Origin: Pterobdella sp. o SKG-2022
Taxonomy: Eukaryota; Annelida; Clitellata; Hirudinida; Piscicolidae
Length of the DNA: 64,000 nucleotides
Reading direction: 5' to 3'
Assembly (NCBI GenBank): GCA_964035795.1
Contig: OZ038320.1
Span: 19,300,589-19,364,588 of the forward strand
Every line of letters begins with the position of its first letter. Position 1 is the stretch's first letter. The notes under the pieces are model-generated. The model worked only from the letters and a program-made list of their open reading frames with translations, did not search any database and had not been told where the DNA came from. A program made the position numbers and the translations under genes. Positions 43,325 through 64,000 of this stretch are shown one piece after another.

Positions 43325-46300
43325 TTTCCATATTTAAGAGTGTGGCTTACAAAAACCTTTCTCTAATTCTAAGAGGAGATGTTTTGAATATGAGCTAAGA
43401 AAGATACGTGATTCGAGTCAGAGAAATATCATCTTCAAATTCATATTATAAAGAATTTTTTTCGAAAATTGTCACAACCTTACGTGGTATATGATTTCAA
43501 AAGTTATAGCAATACCTTTCTACTATTAATTTTGTGAATAAAAAAATTTTTTTTAAATACAAAATTTTAGTGTTATACCTAATGAAATCAAAATAACTTA
43601 TGTTTTAAATACCCTCATGCGATCGGTCATGTGGTAGGTATGGGCGTTAAGAGGAAAATTTTTCAAGCGTTCTAATGATAATGTGAAAACATTTGACGTT
43701 TATTTCTTTCTTTCATGGCTGGAAATTTTTCAAAACACTTAGAAAACATGTGTTTATTTTCAAACTTGACGTTTGCAGAAAAAGTTTTTTAATGGTAAAA
43801 CAGCTTTACAACTACTTATAACCACACAATAAAACTTGTGAACAATGAATTCCAAGTCTAATGAAATGCTGAAGTTAATGCATTTTTACACATATAATTC
43901 GACCTAATGAATGTCAATGGCACCACTATATTCTGAATCATGATGAATCGATTGCTCATATATAGATGTTAACGTGGTATTTCAACAAGGGAAATTGCAA
44001 AAACAATAAAAGAGCGAAAGGATGACAAATTAAAGAATGCATTTGACTGACCCGAGTCTAAGTTTATCGTTCTCTGTGGTGATGTCATAGTTTGTTTCAT
44101 TGCTGGTTCAAATTATTATTAATTTTTTTGGTGAAATACTTTTAATTCTTGTTTAAAAAATTCATTTTTTTCTAAATTTCCAATTTTTTTTTAAGTTAGT
44201 TATGAAAGACTTGTTGAAGTGAATTTCATTTTCTGAAATAAGTATTTTTGGTTCATGAAAAACTTTTTTGTTGAAGTTTTGGTCATTGCTTTTCGACTTT
44301 TTAAAAAATGTTTTAGTTATTTTCAACGTTCGGTTATAATTGTAATTAGAATCAGTCATTTTTCACAAAAAACTTTCCTAAAAAACGTTCAAGTACATTT
44401 TTGTTCATACTTGAGTTGGTATTTGTGCGGTGCATTCAAAACTTTGCTTCAAAATGCATGGAAACATTTCCAGCAAAAATTTTTAAAAAAATATCTCCAT
44501 GTATTTTGTTGTTTTACTCCATGCTTTCAAGGTTCAAGCTAACATCGTCTTGTGTCAATTTTTATCTTATATGAAAATCTAATTTTGCATTATAACGTTT
44601 TCCTTTATCATTGGGTTTAGACAAGATTTAATGAATGTTTTCAATATTGAAGATTATTAATTCAATTTTTATTCTATAAAAATCGTTTGGTGAATTTTAT
44701 TTTTGAATTAAAATACTCCAAGAATAATGAATCAGTTAGTGTGTGATATTGTGTGAAACAGTGTGAATTCAAAAGTTTTGTAAATTTTTAAAAATATTTC
44801 AATGCTTACAAACTCTATTTTTGTGACAGTTTTGGTTGAATAGATGATAAATTTTTGTTGATGAAAGTTTAAGAAATAATTAAAAGAAAGTTTATTTTTC
44901 TTGAACTAAATTTCACTTGTTGCTTTCATGACAACGCATAATAATGTTTATTGATGTCTCAACGCTATATCCAAAGTTTATTAAAATAACTTGGATATAA
45001 ATTTCGGTTTTGAAATCGATTGTTGTAATTATCAAAATAATTTTTCGTTTGAGGATCTTATATATCATTACTTTAATTTATGATTATTCTCGATTATTAA
45101 ATGAGTATTAAAAAAGGAAAAATATTGAATTCATTTCTTAATTTTTTGAATTATTGAGAAATTTTTTAAATATTCTTAAAGTTGAAAGCCGATTTGGATT
45201 CGTGATAATAGCTATATATATATTATTAATCGTCTTGTTTTAAGGGTTTAATAAAAAACTAAGTGTTCTTTTTAACTATTATAAAAATGCTTATTATAAA
45301 GAATCAATAACTAATGGAAAAAGTTTTTAAATATTTAAAAAATTTTTGAGTATACCATCAAGTACGTTTGAAACTGTGATCAAACCGTTATGAAACATGC
45401 CCATGAACTCACTTAGAAACAATTGTCAAAATCATTTTCAGAAACTTAAATTTACTAAAATTTTATTATAGAACAAAAGTTAATTCTTCTAAAAAAAACT
45501 GATATGAATAGTTTCAATCGGTAGCTTGCGACTGAGACAAACCTCAGAAATTTGGCAGCCTCACATGACGTACCAATCCATTTAGTTTCTAAAAAAGTGA
45601 TTAAGAATAATTCCAAATACTACAACGTTACTATGGAAATATTTAAATGAAAAATTTGAAAAAGCTACAAAAATTTAGAAATAAACTGAAAGTAGAAAAA
45701 CAGACATTAAATTCAATATTTAAAGTAGGTTTTCATGTCGAAAACATTGCTTATAATGAAATTTTCAAATCTTCGAAATCAACAGAAAAAAACATGGAAA
45801 TATTATTGCAATTTTATAAAAACTAAAAATTGAGAACAAATCGATTGCGTTCAAGCAGACATTCATCGAAGTTTTTTGAAAAATCAGTTCAAAGTTGATA
45901 AGAATCAAAACATAAAAATGTCTATTGAAACAAAAGGCTTCATGAAGTTTATTGTATCTTGCAAAAGTTTAGTTAATATAAATTATATTGTACGGTTACT
46001 TTATTAACAAACAAGTTTAAGGTTTTAACATGCTCACAAGACGCAGAAATGGCAAGTAGAAAACAGGCATATTGAAATTCAATAGGATTTTCTCTACTAT
46101 TTCGAAACAATTTGATTTTTTCACATGTTTGTTTTTTGTTTATTTCATTTAATCAAATATTTAAATTAAGTTTTCGAGGATTAAATTTCAAGACCTTGAA
46201 AGCTTAATATATTGTATATAAGATGATTAAAATAATATTGGAAAATCTTTGCTGAAAATAATTTGAAAATAATTCAAATTTTTTCAAACTCCATTTGAAT

Positions 46301-46338
46301 GTTTATCAAAAAATGTTATATTATACGAAAAACTTTGA
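43325..46338. other. Intergenic DNA between converging genes
   Basis: No exon is supported here. It lies between the 3' end of the small candidate gene (+) and the 3' end of the GM2-activator-like gene (-). Confidence 0.6.
46139..46144 (-). terminator. Poly(A) signal for the GM2-activator-like gene
   Basis: AATAAA on the minus strand (TTTATT on the plus strand), about 195 nt past the stop codon at 46339. In AT-rich DNA this hexamer arises often by chance, so support is only positional. Confidence 0.35.
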
Positions 46339-49300
46339 TCAATGATGCTGGTGTGGTATAGAAAACTGCGTTTTTATGCATCCCAGTGTGTGTCCATCTC
46401 CTGTCACAAGCTTCAAGCGTATCTCATAGTTCCCCTGCATTCGTTGTTGTAGTTTTAATTAAATATCTCGAAGTTTTCAATATGAGTATGATCGAATAGT
46501 TTGAGTATCAATGGAATAATTTTTAACTTCCTCTAAAAAATATTTACTTTAGTGAATATGAGAATGCAGTTTTTTCATTGTCGAAACGTAATTACTACTA
46601 AAAACCCATAATTAGTTCTTAAACTTAAAGTAGACTTCAAAAATGAAGATTAATTGGCACTGGCAGCTTCTTGATAAAAGATCAAAATGATAGTTTTGCA
46701 ATTTTTGAATCTTAAATTAATTTTTTTAACTTTTTTTGAAATTATATTCAACAAGAAAAATCAATCTTTTTCAATTTTTCCAACTTATTAACAAATTGCA
46801 AACAATTGAATGTTTTAATGTTCAAAAGCTATCCAGAAAATTGGAAAAAACACTTTACTGAATATCTTATTAAATTTTTGGAACGTTTCATAATCTGAAA
46901 TTCAATATTTCATAAATTGCTTTTTTATATATTTTTCGATTTTTTTTTGAGTTTTACCTTAGCTGACAAAAAGTATATACTGTTTCAGAGAATTTATCTT
47001 AAATTTAGTTATTCTTTTTCAATTCCCAAGTCAAGTTTCAACAAAAATTTGAAAAAAAGTGTAATTTAACTCGGAATTTATTTTTATTTTTAATTATTTA
47101 TTTTTTGAAATGCAACATTATCTTGGATAAAATGTTTAAAACTCAACTGTTGGTCAATTTCTATTGCATTATCAAATGCTCTCTTGCATCCATTATGATT
47201 TCAACTTCAACTTTGAAACTAATAGATAATCAAGATTTAACTTTCCAATTTGTTGTTTTTATCAAGGAATAAAGCTAATAGTTTTACATTTTTTTTAATA
47301 TTTTTTAATGGGTTTCCTGAAGTTCGATTTTCATAGATAAAATAACAAAGATTTCTTTCTCAAAACTAAATTTAAAATTAAATCTGGAATGCCAATTTGG
47401 TCGACTTTCTAACCTTGATAAGAAAGTAGAAAAGTTTTTGAAAGGAGACAGGAAGGATAGGGTAGTTGTTCAATTGATAGAAGCCTTTCTTGAAAGGACA
47501 TCTGCATGGTACTCCTTGCCTGCGAAGAAGTCGAGGACAGTGGAATGTGTCAGAAGGTTTCAATGGCTTGAGTTGCTTTTGAGCTCTTGTATTTAAGTGT
47601 TTAGAGGTTTTAGAAAATATCGATGAAATTAAAGGGGATATTGTTTTGTTGATGATAAGTGATATTGGTGGATGATATGTGGAGTGGTTAGAAGGAGGTG
47701 GAAAAGTCTGTGCTGGTTTGTTTTTTTTTGAAATTATGTAAAAGTTTTTAGTCAGTGAATGTTCTTCAAAAGATTTATTTTGAATTTTCCTCAGAGGACT
47801 TTTATCGTAAGTTAGTATCTTTTTTTGGTCCTTCACTTTTGATACGTTGTCAGATTGAAAGTTATTTATAGCAGTGGTATACTTAGTAGTGTATAAGACG
47901 TTACTATCAGTTGAAATGGAATACTGAGATGGCTCATTGGGAAGCTGGGTTGGTTGAAAAGAAGGAGATGAAGGGATATTCCATAAATTCTCCAGCAGAC
48001 CACACAAGTCCTCGAAGTAACTGCAAATATTTCAAGATTGCACTTTGAAACAATAATTTTATACTGTTATGATAAAATTTTATTAATAAAACTCTGTCAT
48101 AATAATCATTTTGTGCAGAAATGTTTCATAGATTTTTTGTTATAGTCTGTTCAAAAAAGCTCATTACTTATATTCATAATAATATTTATTATATCAGTTT
48201 TATCATTTTTCAGAGTGGAAAATTTTAGAATTTTGTGTTCCATTGAGAATTATTTGATAATAAATTAATGGATAAATGAAGACCTTTTTTAAACTTTCAG
48301 TCAGTCGTAGTTTTTTGGTGACTCAATTTGACCAAATTGAATTTATAAATATATATTTCAATAAATATATTTCATCCTTCTTTACTCAAATTTTGAGTTT
48401 TACCAGTGTCTTTATTAATAGTTTTTATTAGTTTCTTATCTAAAATCAAAGCAAAAAGTTAATTACAGTTGAATTTAAATAATCATTTTTGAAGAATAAA
48501 ACAAAAAAAAATGTCGCTTTAAAAATTCTTTCAAGAATTATTTTGAAGTTTTTTTATTCAAACCTAGACAACAAATGGCAATCTATTGTCAATAACAAAA
48601 CAATAAATCAAGACCTGAGTGTTAACTTAGGGGCCACACGCGGTCTACAAGCCTTTCTAAGCCAACATAAACGGGAAAAAATTAGTTCAAGTTTTATCTG
48701 CAAAACTTTATGCAAAAGTGTTTGAAAATATTGACAAAATGGAACAAAAATATACTAATGATATTTGTTTCGAAGACTTTTATTGTCGTAATAAAACCAG
48801 CTGTAAAAAATGGAAGCCTTACAGAAGATGCAAAGATATCAGCTAAACCAACCTCTAAAATACAACTAAAATGCGTTCCTACAAAGTAAATTTGTTATAA
48901 ACCTTGTATGCTAATATGATGATTCGTTAAAAATCAAACATATTATTCAATGTCTTATTTAATTCAATACAGCGAGATCTTATATCTTTTGTCGTGTTTT
49001 AATGAAAGAAATCTGTTAACAGCCTATTTAAAACCGTTGAATACAGTTATTGTACGGTTGTTTTTTTATAAATTTTTCAAAATTTTAAAAGATTTGAAAG
49101 ATAAATTACATTTCTGATTCAAATTCACAAGAAATAAATTTTAAAACAGCGAAACTTTAATTGTGGCGAAGTGAAATAGCCAAATGACACAGTTGTGGGA
49201 AATCAAAGACTAAATTGTATTAAACAGAATTGTTATAAAGCTTTGTGCCAATTTTTTAAAAAATATTTTAGTGTTTGACTTTTAAAATTTAATTAAAACG

Positions 49301-51674
49301 TATTTACTTTTCAATTCCAACAATTGTTTTTAAATAAAATAAATAAATTTATGTTTCTTTTATACATAAAGTACTATGTAAATTTTTTCACATTAAATTC
49401 GTATTTGGTTTTGTAACGTATCACAAATATACAAATCTGAAGCACTTTTTCAGTGACACAAGAATCGACCACCCACCATACCCAAACCACACAGGTTCTC
49501 ATGAACAAATAAACTTTCGTGTCTCGTGAATGTCACCTTGCTAAATAATTATTTCAATAATACTGCTTGCGTGTTTTCATTAATAATTTATTAAGGCTTT
49601 TAATTTTTCAAGTATAAGTCTTAAATTTTTACACCTAAAAATGCGATGGAAAAAGTGAAGAATCATAAGGAATGTATAGAATTTCTTGATAGAACAACAT
49701 GTGTTGAAAATGACAACTCAAACATTTAATGGTTCAAAATGCCAATTTAAAATTAAAAATTTTCATCGAAAAAACTCACCAATCTCCAAATATTGAGTAG
49801 CATGGAATTTGTATTGTTTCGGAAGATTTGATTCGAAAAAGAGAGATTTGAAGGTGAATATTTTGGGGAAGGTCACGTGTTATGTTGATAGCAAAAGAAA
49901 GTTTTAATGGTTGTGTATGATGATCGTATGCTTTGGTAAAAGGATGTATTTTTAAATTGATCACATCTATCAAAAATGGTTCATGACTTTCTGTGAAATA
50001 ATATATCTCAAAATTAATAAAGAATAGTAATGTGAAAATATTTATTAAAAGTTTGTGATACATTAAATCAAATAATACTATTTGAATATTTTTTGGAGCA
50101 CTTTGAACAGCGAAATAATGCGCTCAAGACAAAGCATTTCTCAGTCGTCCATGCTTTCAGGGATGAACGCTTTTGATGGATTGTTTTATCTACCGCTTTC
50201 TGCCCTACTAGATTTCTTTCAGATGTCAAAAAGTTTCAGCTGACGATTTTATTAATATCAAAAATAGCAGTTGTTTTTACAAAAAATCATTGCCTTTATA
50301 CAATGACACACTTTTGACAATTGAAATCCGACACTATTGTACAAACCTCATTCATAAACTCTTATGCCTCATACATTTTTTAATGGAAATATTCAATTAA
50401 AACTCATTTTAAAAGGATTATTTAAAAGTATAGAAAAATGGTTTTTAAAAATATACTTTCAGAAATTTTCTTTCCAAAAATTACATCTAAGTTTTGAGAT
50501 TGTTTTTTAAAAAATTAAATATTTTAGTGAACAACCTCAAAAATCTCGATAAACATAAATTCACAAAATAGTCGTGAAACAAACTACAATCAATTAAAAA
50601 ATATTTCCTCTGTTCAATTCATTTAGTTTTTAATAAAAATCAACAGAGCTTTGAAAATTTCGTTTTAGTTTTCACTTAATCAATTTTTCATGAAACTTAA
50701 GATTAAATTTTTGCAATTTTTTATAAACATGAGAAAATTCTTAGCCAAAGTAGATGAGATTTTTTCGCAAAATATCAAAAAAAAACCTCACCACATTGTC
50801 TTGTTCTGGTATTTGTTTTTGAAAACTTTTTGCCGGCTTTTCTAATTTTTTCTTCTAAACTTATAATTTCAGTCCTTGTAAATGTCTCTTCTCGTGACTT
50901 TTGCTTTTTTTTATTAAAAATTTTTTTGGCAGAACTTTTCTTTTTTTTAGTTTTTAGATTTCTCAAATTATAATAGTTTTTTATAACGTATTTTCGATTA
51001 AAATCTCTCATACTTTCATTGTGCAATTTTTTTTTCAAATAAAACTGTTTGTATTTTTTTCTTAGTTTTCTTCCTCTTTTTAACCATTTTTTAGGTTTTT
51101 TTTCAGATCTGTTTTGTAAAAGTCTATTATAAAACTTGTTTTGTTTTTTTTTTATTTGCTCAATGACAGCTGTGTCATCCTTTAGGGGATGTTGTTTGGA
51201 TACTTGGCTGGCATGCGGACTCGTTCGTAGTTGTCCAATGCCATGACCCGAATAATATCGCTGATATTTAGAAAACAGCTTTTCGCGTTCACGAGATAAG
51301 TGTTTGAGACGTCTAAGGTAGATGCTTCGTAAGCGTTGGATTCTGATGAAACGTCTCTTGAGATATTTTCGCTGACTTACTTTCGATTTGTTACTTTTGT
51401 GTGTTGATTGATATGTAGGTTGAAAAGGATGCTTGAAAGTTTGATTGATGATGTGATTATAGTCACCAAACCTTCTAGAACCTGCATCATCTTTGTTGTC
51501 ATTCCCAAGTTTTTCTTTTATTTCTTTTTTTAAAGAAATTTTGTTGTAATATTTTCTTTGATTATTTTGAATAAGTTGAGTTTTTCTTCGAAACCCTCCT
51601 CGTAATTGATTATTGGCGTGGGAATATCCAGTTGAAAAAAAAATCAAAAAATAATTTAAAAATAAAAAGTTCAT
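46339..51674 (-). CDS. GM2-activator-like secreted lipid-binding protein with Lys/Arg-rich N-terminal extension
   Basis: Minus-strand exons: 51674-50792, 49990-49780, 48020-47414, 46434-46339. They join in phases 1, 2 and 0 and give 598 residues. The GM2-activator family binds glycolipids in a beta-cup and presents them to lysosomal hydrolases. Residues 1-20 are a hydrophobic signal peptide. Residues 21-293 are about one third Lys+Arg and have no cysteine. The domain starts at C294 and has C358, C365, C371, C526, C537, C539 and C586. Motifs include IPCYSIFGDC, GVPCRCPFKKG and GNYEIRLKL followed by TLGCIK, which line up with the human protein. Cysteine spacings match the human ones except C371-C526, which is 155 residues instead of 13. 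Several N-glycosylation sequons lie in the extension, the domain and the insertion. A poly(A) signal lies about 195 nt past the stop. The family is clear from the domain; the role of the extra regions is unknown, and whether the substrate is a glycolipid is inference. Confidence 0.9.
46435..47413 (-). other. Third intron of the GM2-activator-like gene
   Basis: Donor AAG|gttaga at 47413 and acceptor atgcag ending at 46435, phase 0. If the donor is not used, translation reads 11 more codons to a TAA at 47378 and loses the last domain cysteine. Confidence 0.75.
48021..49779 (-). other. Second intron of the GM2-activator-like gene
   Basis: Donor GTGAGT at 49779 and acceptor TTGCAG ending at 48021, phase 2; the junction codon rebuilds a conserved Cys. 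An open plus-strand stretch at 48489-48725 has no recognisable domain. Confidence 0.75.
49991..50791 (-). other. First intron of the GM2-activator-like gene
   Basis: Donor GTGAGG at 50791 and acceptor TTTCACAG ending at 49991, phase 1. The 3' end is itself open in frame with the next exon from an ATG at 50063 and reads as a hydrophobic peptide. Confidence 0.75.
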
Positions 51675-54600
51675 ATTTGAAAATTTTTCGACATTTATTT
51701 TGAAATCGGCAAAAAATTATTCTAAGTTAAATTTCAAAATGGAAATTCAAAATTTCTTGTATAACAAAAAAGTTAAAGACGCTAACTTGTCTGATTACTA
51801 ACATTTTAAATGAAGCTTTAACTTTAAACATAGCTTATATAGTTGTCTATTGTTATTTTTGGTCTATTATTTGTTTGCTCACCGTTCCATAAAACCACTA
51901 TTACTTTTGTTTATTCATCAAAAATATTTGTCAATTTATTTTTGGCGAGTGAAGTTATGAGTACAAAAAAAAAGAACAATTTTGAAGTTGATAAATAATT
52001 TTTTGTTAACAAAATATTTTTGCGAAAAAAGCCAAAATAACCATGATAAATACTATTTATTTTCAATTGAAAATTGTCAACAAGGAAATTTATTGGGGAT
52101 GTACTCAAATTAATGCGAAAGATCGACGAATTTTTCTAAATGATATTGGCCTGTGTTTTATGACCAGAGCTTTTTGGTTCTGGAAAAATTTTATCGAAGT
52201 AGCTTTTTGAAAAACTGAAAAATCTCCTATCAAAGAAAACTAAAACATTCACAAATATCAATAAAGCAATTTTATGTGGAAAGTCCAATTGTGAAATCAA
52301 GTTTTTGTAACGGTTGTGTACCGTGGGTAGTTTGAAATAATAATTTATCTATAAAAAAACCTCATATTAAGAATTTAGAGAATTCGGAAGTAAAATCTAT
52401 AACTTGTCGAGAAGAGTTGATAGATGTCTATGAAAATTTTATATCTTTATAGAATTCCAATATAAAATGTCTACATTTTCTTTCAAACAATTTTAATATT
52501 TTGTCAAACAATAAAGTTTAAAATTTCAATTAATATTTTAATTTTTTTCTATGAATTCTTTCGGACAAAATAAAATTACCATTATATTTTAATTAAAATA
52601 CCGATAAAATAGTCAAAACTGACAAAAAATTTTCATTTCAAAGTTTAATTAATTTAATAATTTTAATTGAAATGTAATCAAGAGACGTCAGCGGGAACAA
52701 TATATATTGTATACATATTCACCATAGCCGACCACACACGATCACATGAAGATATAAATGTGAGATAAAATTTCAAAGATTCAATCATTATAGTATATGA
52801 GTTCATTTATCAACGCTAGACCTCACAAGTAGTGAATTAAAATGTTAACAAAAAGTAGAAATCATTTGCATTAGTGAGGCTTTTTCCATTGAAATTATCA
52901 AGTATTGGAGTCGAACGTTTATGCACAAAAATGTGCATTTCATTTGATTTAAATGGCACGCAGTGAATTCTTTGTTAGTTTTAAAACTAATGACAATTTT
53001 GTCAACGGCTCGATAAAAAATCATTTGTTAATAGTCAAAAAATTCTTTTTTCTGTATGCTCGTGGAACATAAATTAATTGAAATATGGTTTTTTTTACAA
53101 CCTGAAAGGCTCGCTTATACAGAATCTTACAGAAGGATAATAAATATGAAAGTTCTTAGCCAGATTTTACAAATAAAATAATAAAAATCAATTTAGACGT
53201 TTATAATATTTTTTTCGATGCAAAATCAATTTGGTTTTCTATGATATTTCAAAGGAAGATTGTGAACTGGAAAAATTGGAAGAACAGTGCGTTTTTGAGG
53301 TGCATTTCCTGTGTTTCACACAGCACAAAAGAATTTTTACATTTTACTTCAACGAGTTTCAAAAATAGAATACCTTACTGATACGCCAGACTGAACATAT
53401 TTGTCATTTTTTTGAAAATATATTCAACCTTTTATATTATGCTGAAGGAAATTCTAAATATAATTTGTTGATATATTGGATTCATGCGTAGATATCTATA
53501 GCATGGTTCGATAGCTGCTTCCCTTAATAAAGAAAGAAACATCAATTATATAGTTTCAAAGACTGTCATAAACAAGGTGGTCCAAGAACACGTCTAGATC
53601 AAGTGCGATCGAAATCTTTCAAGGGGCTTATATATGTTTTGATTGTTCTTATTATGCCAACCAACATGAGCCACTATTCTGAGTTTTCTCGTTTTATTTT
53701 ATTTTAATTAGATAGTAGACATTTGTTTTCAAATAGACAAATACTTTTCAAAAAAAATTTTTAAAGAATTGTTTTTAAAAATTATAAATATTAAAAAAAA
53801 TATTTTTTTAAAATTGAATGGTTCTATAAACAAGTGTCAAGTCACCACTATCTAATAAGGTTCATTAGTGAGAAATGGAATAAGTTTTTGAAGGTTTGGA
53901 TAGCACATGACAAAATACTTGAAACCTTTTATCTCTGAGATAGTGTATATTTTTAGAATTTCAAAGTTCTAATTTACAACTACTTCTGCACAGATCAAAA
54001 TTGTTGAAGCGTATTTAATAATGTCTGAACAATTTTAAACTGAATTGAAATATTTTATTGAGATTTAGACAACTCATTTCAAATATATATTTTTTAACAG
54101 GAATATATTAAATCACGCCTCTGCCGATTAAATTATTTTCATGTCAGCTGAAAAAGTTGGTACGAGGGGAAAGATGCAGATTTTAAATAAAGGAAAAACT
54201 TTTTTTAATTATTCGAGTATTCATCATTAATGTATCGAAAACATAATAGCTAGAAACTGTAATATTTGTTAGTATAAACAATGTTAACTATTCAGTTGTA
54301 AACTAAAAATTTAGGGATTAAAAAATACTTCCAAAATATTTTTAGGTTTTTAAAACTTTATTTGTGCTTTAATTTTTAAAACTCGGATTTGTGGCTGTTC
54401 CTTATGAGCATAATGTCTTGACAGAATGAGTGTAGTTTTTGACAAAGATTTTATAGTTTTTGTCGCAAACATGGTTATATTTCTAGATAAATAATTTTAT
54501 TTCAGTTTTTTTTTGAATATTTGTTTATTTAATCTTTTTATATTATTTTCTAATTTTTTATTTTAGCATAGACCTAACTGGTACTAAACTAAATATGAAA

Positions 54601-55730
54601 AATTTTTTAAAAGCAAAGTTAATTTGTTTTTGCTTGTCTTATAGTCAATTAAAATAGAATCATTTGAAAAGCTCAAAATAATTCAAATAACTATTGTCAA
54701 AAGTATATTAGCTGATAAAATAGTTTCAAATAAATGCTCAAACGTTTTCGGTCTATACAATGGTAATTCGACTGAAGAAACTAATGTATATATTCTCATT
54801 ATTTAAAGAGTTATCGACCGACTTGTGTTATGTCTGAGATGTCTTGTTGAACTTCTCAGAACAAAATCTTATTTTAATATTCTAAAAAGTTTTGAAAACC
54901 ATAAAATTTAATCCTTGTTACCATCGTCTGTGTCTGCCCATTGCTCTTCTTGAAGCTCAAAAGTAAAATTACTGGTTTTTAATTTAGTTGTGCCCGGAAG
55001 TATTAAGATTTTATTTTTTCAAAATATGTGATACTGAAAAAATAAAAATACTGAAATTTTGTAAGATACCAACAAACTATTTTTTGGGACTTCTAAAGTT
55101 CAGAAATAAAATTAGCTTTCTTAATGATGTGCCGACAAAAACACTTTTAAGAATCTTCTTTCTCGTGTCTCATTTGTCGACTTGTGGTTTTCGAAACTTT
55201 TATTTTCTTTTTTTAAAATTTTTCATACTAAAGGAAAACAGATTTTAAAAGAAAAAAACCTTATCCTTACTTTCTTATGGCTTTCATGAAGGTTTCAAGA
55301 AAAATCTCTAATTTAAGATGATAAAAATTTAGTTTTAAAACTCCAATATTTCGAATGTTTGCATTTCCTAAACAGCGATTTCGCTTTTTTAGTAACTCTA
55401 AGTGGGGTTTTCAAATGTATCGTGGATGATTTTCTGAGTTAGCGAAAACTATGTAGCTTATTCCAAAATATTTATCTTAAATTTTGCTAGTCCGACTTTC
55501 CATAAATAAAATTTCATTTGAAAATTTTGAAATGTGTTAATCTTCATCACTTTTTATACAAATTTATAAAGTTATTTCTTTGTTGTCATTCAAAAAAAGA
55601 AGCAGATAATTAACAGTTGAAGTCTTTTTTGTTTTAAATTTTAGTTTCCGTCATGTTTATTTTTTAAAAATCCAACAGATAAAGTAAAATTCTTTTTTCA
55701 AAAGTTGGTTTCTTGGAATAATTCCAAAAA
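51675..55730. promoter_or_regulatory. Shared upstream region of two divergent genes
   Basis: About 4 kb lies between the start of the GM2-activator-like gene (-) and the start of PLC-beta (+). It must hold both promoters if the first coding exons are correct. No specific promoter motif is distinct enough to call in this AT-rich sequence. Confidence 0.4.

Positions 55731-64000
<8,270 letters not shown>

Noticed and set aside
47140..47260. Minus-strand candidate for the last GM2-activator exon (FKVEVEI / NGCKRAF)
   Set aside because: The two readable pieces are in different frames and do not match the phase-0 donor. The exon at 46434-46339 fits phase, the GNY start and the LGC motif exactly.
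48489..48725. 78-codon plus-strand open frame in the second intron of the GM2-activator-like gene
   Set aside because: No domain or splice signals; the protein is mostly low complexity. It could be a decayed mobile element, but nothing specific supports that.
50118..50246. 42-codon plus-strand open frame of higher G+C inside the first intron of the GM2-activator-like gene
   Set aside because: Short, no recognised motif, no splice partners, and antisense to the surrounding gene.

Overview
The window is from an AT-rich metazoan nuclear genome, most likely an invertebrate. The evidence is spliced genes with GT-AG introns, the standard genetic code, a NorpA/PLCB4-type phospholipase C beta, an immunoglobulin-superfamily adhesion protein, a GM2-activator-like protein and animal-type transposable elements. 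I cannot place the phylum. Exons were rebuilt by hand from splice sites, reading phase and family motifs; no transcript data were available.

Layout. 1-19.9 kb is gene-poor. It holds an 18-bp acidic minisatellite (7.8 kb), two inverted-repeat/hairpin structures (8.5 and 9.1 kb), a decayed LINE-like fragment (13.7 kb) and a perfect (TAAG) array of about 78 units (15.1-15.4 kb). 19.9-42.2 kb (+) is a three-Ig-domain surface protein with large introns. One intron carries a dead Tc1-like transposon and a dead LINE reverse transcriptase; another carries a tRNA-derived SINE. 42.8-43.3 kb (+) is a possible two-exon gene for a 57-residue protein. 46.3-51.7 kb (-) is a four-exon secreted GM2-activator-like protein of 598 residues. 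It keeps all eight family cysteines but has a Lys/Arg-rich N-terminal extension of about 270 residues and an internal insertion of about 142 residues. 55.7-64.0 kb (+) is phospholipase C beta, with 31 exons in continuous phase, cut by the right edge.

The genes do not form an operon or an obvious pathway. The GM2-activator gene and PLC-beta are head to head across about 4 kb; the small gene and the GM2-activator gene are tail to tail across about 3 kb. Intron style changes along the window: PLC-beta introns are compact (58 to about 760 nt), whereas the Ig gene has introns up to 5.7 kb invaded by mobile elements. The most unusual object is the enlarged GM2-activator-like protein.
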